Positions 7,264-10,148 of a DNA stretch of 10,148 bases are shown here, one piece after another (position 1 is the first letter of the stretch; each line of letters opens with the position of its first letter). The stretch comes from Nitratifractor sp964650685 (GTDB taxonomy: Bacteria; Campylobacterota; Campylobacteria; Campylobacterales; Sulfurovaceae), in NCBI GenBank assembly GCA_964650685.1, contig CAZYUW010000191.1:1-10148 (forward strand), given 5' to 3'. The notes beneath the pieces were generated by a model. The model was not told the DNA's origin. It worked only from the letters and a program-made list of their open reading frames with translations, and searched no databases. A program made the translations under genes and the position numbers.

Positions 7264-7563
7264 CTAGAAGTTTTTCGCGTTTTTAAATTCGGCGACCTCG
7301 CTGTCGACCATAGCGTCGATCATTCTGATATAGAGATCGTTGATCAGATTCGGAGAAAGGCCAAACTCTATCGCTCTGGCTCTGACGCGATTTATGACAT
7401 CGTTGATGCGATCCTCCGCCTTTATCTCATCAACGGAGTTCTTGAAGTGGGCAAGCTGCCTGATATACGCGTTGCGCATAGCTATCAACTCGACTATACT
7501 GTCATCGAGTCTGTCGATCTCTTCTCTGGCTTCGGCCAGAGAGCTGCATTTTTTTATCTCCAT
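7264..7563 (-). CDS. AroQ-fold chorismate mutase / PchB-like isochorismate-pyruvate lyase
   Basis: 99 residues, all helical in pattern, matching the small AroQ-fold enzymes. The start CSSLAEAREEIDRLDDSIVE and the middle MRNAYIRQLAHFKNS follow PchB closely. Arg13, Arg30 and Lys41 line up with PchB Arg14, Arg31 and Lys42. The PchB Gln90 position is Glu89 here, a replacement also seen in yeast chorismate mutase. The enzyme should turn chorismate into prephenate (Phe/Tyr synthesis), isochorismate into salicylate plus pyruvate, or both; the sequence does not decide. The ATG at 7563 follows AAAGGGG with 6 bases of spacing. The open frame extends to 7638, but that part lacks homology and a better SD. 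No salicylate or siderophore genes are nearby. Confidence 0.82.
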   Translation of the reverse strand: MEIKKCSSLAEAREEIDRLDDSIVELIAMRNAYIRQLAHFKNSVDEIKAEDRINDVINRVRARAIEFGLSPNLINDLYIRMIDAMVDSEVAEFKNAKNF

Positions 7564-7642
7564 GACACACCCCTTTCTCTCTCTACATTTATATTTTATC
7601 GGTCGCTCACACCAATTTCTATCTGACTGACGAAACAAGGCA

Positions 7643-7651
7643 ATTATATCA
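7643..7651 (-). promoter_or_regulatory. Extended -10 promoter of the chorismate mutase-xth unit
   Basis: On the minus strand TGATATAAT is a perfect extended -10 box (TGN plus TATAAT), preceded by a T-rich stretch and no clear -35. It would start transcription near 7636, giving a leader of about 73 bases before the mutase ATG at 7563. I see no riboswitch in the leader. Confidence 0.6.
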
Positions 7652-7694
7652 AAAAGAACACTCCCGCCCCTATCTCAAAGCACCCAAATTTCAA

Positions 7695-7729
7695 AACAGG
7701 ACTTTTTGAATATGCGCTACGCTCCTGTT
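7695..7729 (-). terminator. Possible weak terminator after the HAD phosphatase gene
   Basis: On the minus strand AACAGGA (7729-7723) can pair with TCCTGTT (7701-7695), followed by TTGAAATTT. The 7-bp stem has a long 21-base loop and a poor T-run, and it overlaps the HAD stop codon, so the call is uncertain. Confidence 0.3.
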
Positions 7730-8583
7730 CAGGGTACCTGTGGAGCGGAACGAGCTATATCGAACTCATCTGCGAGAAATTTCGCCACGGCATCTTCGTC
7801 GTTGGTATGGGGGAGAACGACATCGGCGATACTCTTGATCTCCTCTATCGCATTGGCCACAGCCACCCTGCGGCCTGCCGCTTCGAAAAGTCCGATATCG
7901 TTATGGCTGTCGCCGAATACGGTTGTGTGCTTCATCTCCACCCCCTCCATCTCTTCGAGTCTTCTTAGAGCGTGAGCCTTGTCTCCCCCTTTGTGCATGA
8001 CAGTCATGAACCAGCAATCGATATATGGATCCGCGGAGCGCTTGATCTCTATAGTATCGGAAAAGAGGGCTTTGAGCTCTCTTTCCAGCAGCGCCGTCGT
8101 CTCCTCGTCCTCCATATAGACCATTTTGAGATTTCTATCCATCGGACCGTAGCTATCGGCATCGAGCACCCTTCTGTCGTTATGGAAACTCCGCAGCAGC
8201 TCTTTTTGGTACTCGTTGGGGCTCCTGGGATATACGAAACTCTCGCCGCCGTCATCCTCCAGACCCACGAGCAGCGGATTGGAACCTGTGAGATTCGAGC
8301 AGACGTTCATTATCTCCGCCGCCTCCTGTCTGCCCAGTGCCTCGACATGCACTATCTCTCCATCGGGCGAAACGATCATGACACCATCGAGCAGTATCAA
8401 TGGCTCTTCGAGATCGAGTTTTTCCAGAAGTTTTTTCACGCCGGTATAGCTTCTGGCCGTAGCCACCGAAAGCCTGCCTCCCCTTTTGACGACCTCGTTC
8501 CATATTCCGGCTGTATATCCGGAAATACTCAGATCCGATCTCAACAGTGTTTTGTCCAGATCGCTCAGATACAACTTCTCCAT
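7729..8583 (-). CDS. Cof-type HAD-IIB phosphatase
   Basis: 284 residues, the normal size for a HAD subfamily IIB hydrolase, a cytoplasmic phosphatase of small phosphorylated metabolites such as sugar phosphates. Motif I is LSDLDKTLL with the nucleophile Asp8 and acid Asp10. Motif II is the Thr of SVATARS (about 39-45, Thr42). The motif III Lys is Lys202 in GGDKAHAL, and motif IV is VFGDSHNDIGLF with Asp225 and Asp229, which bind magnesium. The stretch VAVANAIEEIKSIADVV is typical of Cof proteins, and a large cap domain sits between motifs II and III. Motif I has Lys where Gly is usual (DLDGT). The ATG at 8583 follows AAGG with 6 bases of spacing. The substrate cannot be told from sequence. 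The 123 bases upstream hold only a weak TAAAAT (8646-8651). Confidence 0.88.
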   Translation of the reverse strand: MEKLYLSDLDKTLLRSDLSISGYTAGIWNEVVKRGGRLSVATARSYTGVKKLLEKLDLEEPLILLDGVMIVSPDGEIVHVEALGRQEAAEIMNVCSNLTGSNPLLVGLEDDGGESFVYPRSPNEYQKELLRSFHNDRRVLDADSYGPMDRNLKMVYMEDEETTALLERELKALFSDTIEIKRSADPYIDCWFMTVMHKGGDKAHALRRLEEMEGVEMKHTTVFGDSHNDIGLFEAAGRRVAVANAIEEIKSIADVVLPHTNDEDAVAKFLADEFDIARSAPQVP

Positions 8584-8706
8584 CTAAAACCTTGGGCGGA
8601 TACTCTTTTTCCGCAAAACGACACGAAGCGCGAATGCGGTTTGGAATTTTACAGCATATTGACCAATTTGTCCTTGAGTCCACCGCGCGACCGCACGCTT
8701 TGGCGA

Positions 8707-9327
8707 CTATCTGAAAAACCCGTAAAACTCCCAGAGGGTTCTAAGCAACAACAAAACACCGAAAAAAGCTATCACTCCGGCCGAAACGATCGAGATTGCA
8801 GCTACGGTTTTCTGGGAAAGGAGGTGTTTCGTGCGATAGATCAGCAGCGGCATGAAGGTGATCCACGACAATATCGCTCCAAAAAGCCCCAGAACAGTCC
8901 AGGTTGGCCAAAGATGGGCAGTCTGGATATAGGTCGAGACGCTAAGCCAGAAGACGACCGTATATGGATTGAACAGCGTCAACGCGAAACCTTTTAGATA
9001 GTTGCTCCACACGGGCGGGGTATCGCCTGTCTCGCCGATATCGATCTGATCGTGTCTGTCGGAGCATATGCCCCAACTCATATATAACAAAAACACAGCC
9101 CCCAGCACCCCCATAGGCGCGAGAATGGCAGGATCGTTCAGCCGCTTCAGCAGACCGAAAAGCAAGAGGGTCAGATAGGTTATGTCCGCGCTCATAGCTC
9201 CAGCCCCGAACGAAAAGGCGGCCGGATAGTTGCGCAAAGCGGTGCTCATGATCAGTACATTGATCGGCCCGAGCGGCACGGCGGCCCCCAAGCCAAGCAT
9301 GAAACCCTGCAACAGTGATGAGAACAT
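8707..9327 (-). CDS. LysE/RhtB-family amino acid or metabolite exporter
   Basis: 206 residues, the normal length for the family, an inner-membrane protein with about six hydrophobic segments. LysE/RhtB proteins export amino acids such as lysine, threonine or homoserine, or related solutes. The N-terminal signature GAAVPLGPIN is at 14-23, and the second conserved element FNPYTVVFW is at about 119-127. Hydrophobic stretches are at about 7-30, 40-61, 66-88, 113-135, 143-165 and 176-197, with a hydrophilic loop (about 89-110) between the third and fourth. The ATG at 9327 follows AAGG with 7 bases of spacing. The substrate cannot be assigned. The promoter region contains a tandem repeat (9359-9390), so expression might vary with copy number. 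Confidence 0.87.
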   Translation of the reverse strand: MFSSLLQGFMLGLGAAVPLGPINVLIMSTALRNYPAAFSFGAGAMSADITYLTLLLFGLLKRLNDPAILAPMGVLGAVFLLYMSWGICSDRHDQIDIGETGDTPPVWSNYLKGFALTLFNPYTVVFWLSVSTYIQTAHLWPTWTVLGLFGAILSWITFMPLLIYRTKHLLSQKTVAAISIVSAGVIAFFGVLLLLRTLWEFYGFFR

Positions 9328-9357
9328 TACTTCGCCTTTCAGGAATTCTATCTATAT

Positions 9358-9363
9358 ATTATA
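9358..9363 (-). promoter_or_regulatory. Candidate -10 box of the LysE-family exporter gene
   Basis: On the minus strand TATAAT lies 30 bases before the exporter ATG in a very AT-rich stretch. A second, imperfect copy (TATAAG) lies 16 bases further upstream because of the tandem repeat. No clear -35 box. Confidence 0.4.
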
Positions 9364-9390
9364 TATTCTACCTCTTATATATTCTACCTC
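9359..9390 (+). repeat. Perfect 16-bp tandem duplication in the exporter promoter
   Basis: TTATATATTCTACCTC occurs twice with no gap, at 9359-9374 and 9375-9390, identical in all 16 bases. It lies 32 bases upstream of the exporter start and overlaps its candidate -10 box. Confidence 0.9.
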
Positions 9391-9520
9391 GAATGATGGT
9401 TGAAAGATTGATTTTTTGTGTGCTTTCAAAAATATTCGGGTGTTTTTGGCGCTCATGTGTCTTTCGTGCGAAAAACCGGTATGCAACGACAATATTACCA
9501 CTATCGTCCAATAGATAATA
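9391..9520. other. Divergent intergenic region between exporter and oleate hydratase fragment
   Basis: No open frame with a credible start or known family is present. It contains an inverted repeat TTGAAAG (9400-9406)/CTTTCAA (9423-9429), a short palindrome TTTCGTGCGAAA (9462-9473), and TACCA/TGGTA (9496-9500/9521-9525) around the plus-strand promoter. Any of these could be an operator, but none is strong enough to name a regulator. Confidence 0.3.
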
Positions 9521-9529
9521 TGGTATAAC
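9521..9529 (+). promoter_or_regulatory. Extended -10 promoter of the oleate hydratase fragment
   Basis: TGGTATAAC is an extended -10 (TGN plus TATAAC). Transcription would begin near 9536, about 59 bases before the ATG at 9595. No -35 box is apparent, as in the other promoters here. Confidence 0.5.
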
Positions 9530-9594
9530 TATAGGCACATTCAGACAACCGTTTCGCCGCTATTGCGAATCGATCACAAAACTTGGAGTATATC

Positions 9595-9825
9595 ATGGGA
9601 ACATATCAGCGCATTCATCCACGCAAACCACAAGGCATCGAAAACAAACGGGCGTTTCTGATCGGAGCCGGCATAGCTTCGCTGGCGGCAGCGCACTATC
9701 TCATACGCGACGGAGCCATGCGGGGCGGACAGATCACCATCATCGAACAGGACAGTATAAGCGGCGGCGCCATGGATGGCGCGGGCGATCCTGAGAAGGG
9801 GTTTGTCGTATTGAAGGGGGAATAG
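9595..9825 (+). pseudogene. 5' fragment of an oleate hydratase gene
   Basis: The open frame gives 76 residues. The first 72 match the N-terminus of oleate hydratase (MCRA family), an FAD-containing enzyme that adds water to unsaturated fatty acids. Visible are the dinucleotide-binding start FLIGAGIASLAAAHYLIRDG (21-40) with GxGxxxL, the following strand ITIIEQDSISGG, and AMDGAGDPEKGFVV. Family members continue with RGGREM, an FAD-binding element. Here the frame goes to LKGE and a TAG at 9823. Full enzymes are about 550-650 residues, so over 85 percent is missing and the fragment cannot be active. The ATG is well supported by GGAG at 9585-9588, 6 bases upstream, and by a promoter, so the 5' end looks undecayed and the break recent. 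Homology stops near 9810. Confidence 0.8.
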
Positions 9826-9833
9826 TAGTAATA

Positions 9834-9968
9834 GAGCCATACTACCAGTCTATACTTATTGCCTGCGATATTGAAGACAACCTTCTCGTCCCCAACAATG
9901 CTGGCGCTTTTGTACATCTCTTTGACTTCATTGGGATTACTCCATTCGAGTTTCGAGACCTCTTTGTA
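9834..9968 (-). pseudogene. Internal fragment of a HigB-family toxin gene
   Basis: Read on the minus strand from 9968, the frame gives YKEVSKLEWSNPNEVKEMYK followed by SASIVGDEKVVFNIAGNKYR and LVVW. This is the central part of HigB toxins (mRNA interferases of type II toxin-antitoxin pairs), where WYKEV, YKSASIV, VVFNI and GNKYRLVV are conserved. Both ends are missing: the usual 25 or so N-terminal residues are replaced by a frame with stops, and the C-terminal block ending in GTHAEYD is lost where the sequence joins the oleate hydratase fragment. An internal ATG at 9917 could begin translation, but the product would lack much of the fold. No HigA antitoxin gene is present. The residue before YKEV is TAG (9971-9969), one base from the conserved Trp codon TGG. 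Confidence 0.75.
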
Positions 9969-9994
9969 CTATAAAATGGGTATTTATGATTTAA

Positions 9995-10018
9995 AATTTA
10001 GTTCCTGGCTCCTAAATT
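9995..10018. repeat. Inverted repeat between the antitoxin end and the HigB fragment
   Basis: AATTTAG (9995-10001) and CTAAATT (10012-10018) are perfect 7-bp arms around a 10-base loop, TTCCTGGCTC. A second small palindrome, AAATT-GCA-AATTT, overlaps the right arm at 10014-10026. On the minus strand a TTTTAAA stretch follows, so it may end the antitoxin transcript; it might instead be the end of a small mobile element. Confidence 0.45.
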
Positions 10019-10040
10019 GCAAATTTTGTTAACTTGCTTG

Positions 10041-10148
10041 TCAATGTGCTGCTTCTTCTTTAAGTCTCTCTGCTATCCATACTTTTATGATAGATTGTCT
10101 TGTGACACCTATCTTTTTTGCTTCTTTGTCCAATGCATCAATAACCCA
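10041..10148 (-). CDS. C-terminal end of a CopG/ribbon-helix-helix antitoxin, BrnA-like (partial)
   Basis: On the minus strand the frame is open from the window edge to a TGA at 10043-10041 and gives 35 residues, starting WVIDALDKEAKKIGVTRQSI and ending with KVWIAERLKEEAAH. The pattern ALDxEAKxxGVTRQSxIKVWIAERL is the helix-turn-helix half of ribbon-helix-helix (CopG) antitoxins, often placed next to BrnT toxins. Such proteins bind DNA as dimers and neutralise a toxin. In brnTA operons the toxin gene comes first, so a brnT-like gene is expected just past the right edge. The N-terminal strand is outside the window. No damage is visible in the part seen. Confidence 0.65.
   Translation of the reverse strand, partial: WVIDALDKEAKKIGVTRQSIIKVWIAERLKEEAAH

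Noticed and set aside
7972..8997. A 341-codon plus-strand open frame across the HAD and exporter genes
   Set aside because: It is antisense to parts of two well-supported genes and their spacer, with no family signature.
9462..9473. TTTCGTGCGAAA as a repressor operator
   Set aside because: Only 5-bp arms with no neighbouring regulator gene; such short palindromes arise often by chance.
9583..9594. TTG start four codons earlier for the oleate hydratase fragment
   Set aside because: The GGAG used as SD for the ATG at 9595 lies inside this extension, so the ATG is the natural start.
9696..9917. A 73-codon minus-strand gene starting at 9917 as an intact small toxin
   Set aside because: Only its first 28 or so residues are HigB-like; the rest is the reverse strand of the oleate hydratase fragment.
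9985..10040. An integron attC site in the toxin-antitoxin spacer
   Set aside because: A GTTAAC is present, but I cannot find a matching RYYYAAC core at a sensible distance, so the consensus is not met.
1..10148. CRISPR array, tRNA or rRNA genes, complete insertion sequence
   Set aside because: No regularly spaced repeats, no cloverleaf-like sequence with CCA end, no rRNA-like stretch and no transposase frame were found on either strand.

Overview
The window is a piece of bacterial chromosome with moderate GC and densely packed genes. It probably comes from the Campylobacterota (epsilonproteobacteria). The basis is the pairing of an LptF/G-like permease tail with truA, promoters that show extended -10 boxes without clear -35 boxes, and frequent ATA and AGA codons. 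The genus is not resolved: Hydrogenimonas or the Sulfurovum/Nitratifractor group would fit, but this is inference. Almost every gene after truA is on the minus strand.

Layout from left to right. (1) Positions 1-821, plus strand: the last 26 codons of a probable LptF/LptG-type permease, then truA, a tRNA pseudouridine synthase. (2) 815-1957, minus: a six-helix potassium channel with a C-terminal cyclic-nucleotide-binding domain, overlapping truA tail to tail by 7 bases. (3) 2051-6399, minus: a complete transcription unit for iron-sulfur cluster assembly, sufB-sufC-sufD-sufE-sufT. It has a candidate promoter, stop/start overlaps or very short gaps at every junction, and a convincing intrinsic terminator. 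No cysteine desulfurase (SufS) gene is in the unit. (4) 6450-7651, minus: a small PchB-like chorismate mutase followed by exodeoxyribonuclease III, behind an extended -10 promoter. (5) 7729-9327, minus: a Cof-type HAD phosphatase and a LysE/RhtB-family exporter. The exporter promoter contains a perfect 16-bp tandem duplication. (6) 9328-10148: a damaged, more AT-rich region. It holds the first 72 or so codons of an oleate hydratase gene on the plus strand, cut off abruptly. Next comes an internal fragment of a HigB-type toxin gene on the minus strand, and then the 3' end of a ribbon-helix-helix antitoxin gene that continues past the window edge.

How the genes work together: in SUF, SufB-C-D is the ATP-dependent scaffold, SufE passes on persulfide sulfur and SufT helps maturation, so sulfur must come from a desulfurase encoded elsewhere. 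The other genes are housekeeping or accessory functions with no evident shared pathway. I see no convincing undescribed system. The most unusual locus is the oleate hydratase/HigB joint at about 9811-9833. The next most notable points are a C-terminal CxxxCxxC cluster on SufD and a Gln-to-Glu change at a catalytic position of the PchB-like mutase.
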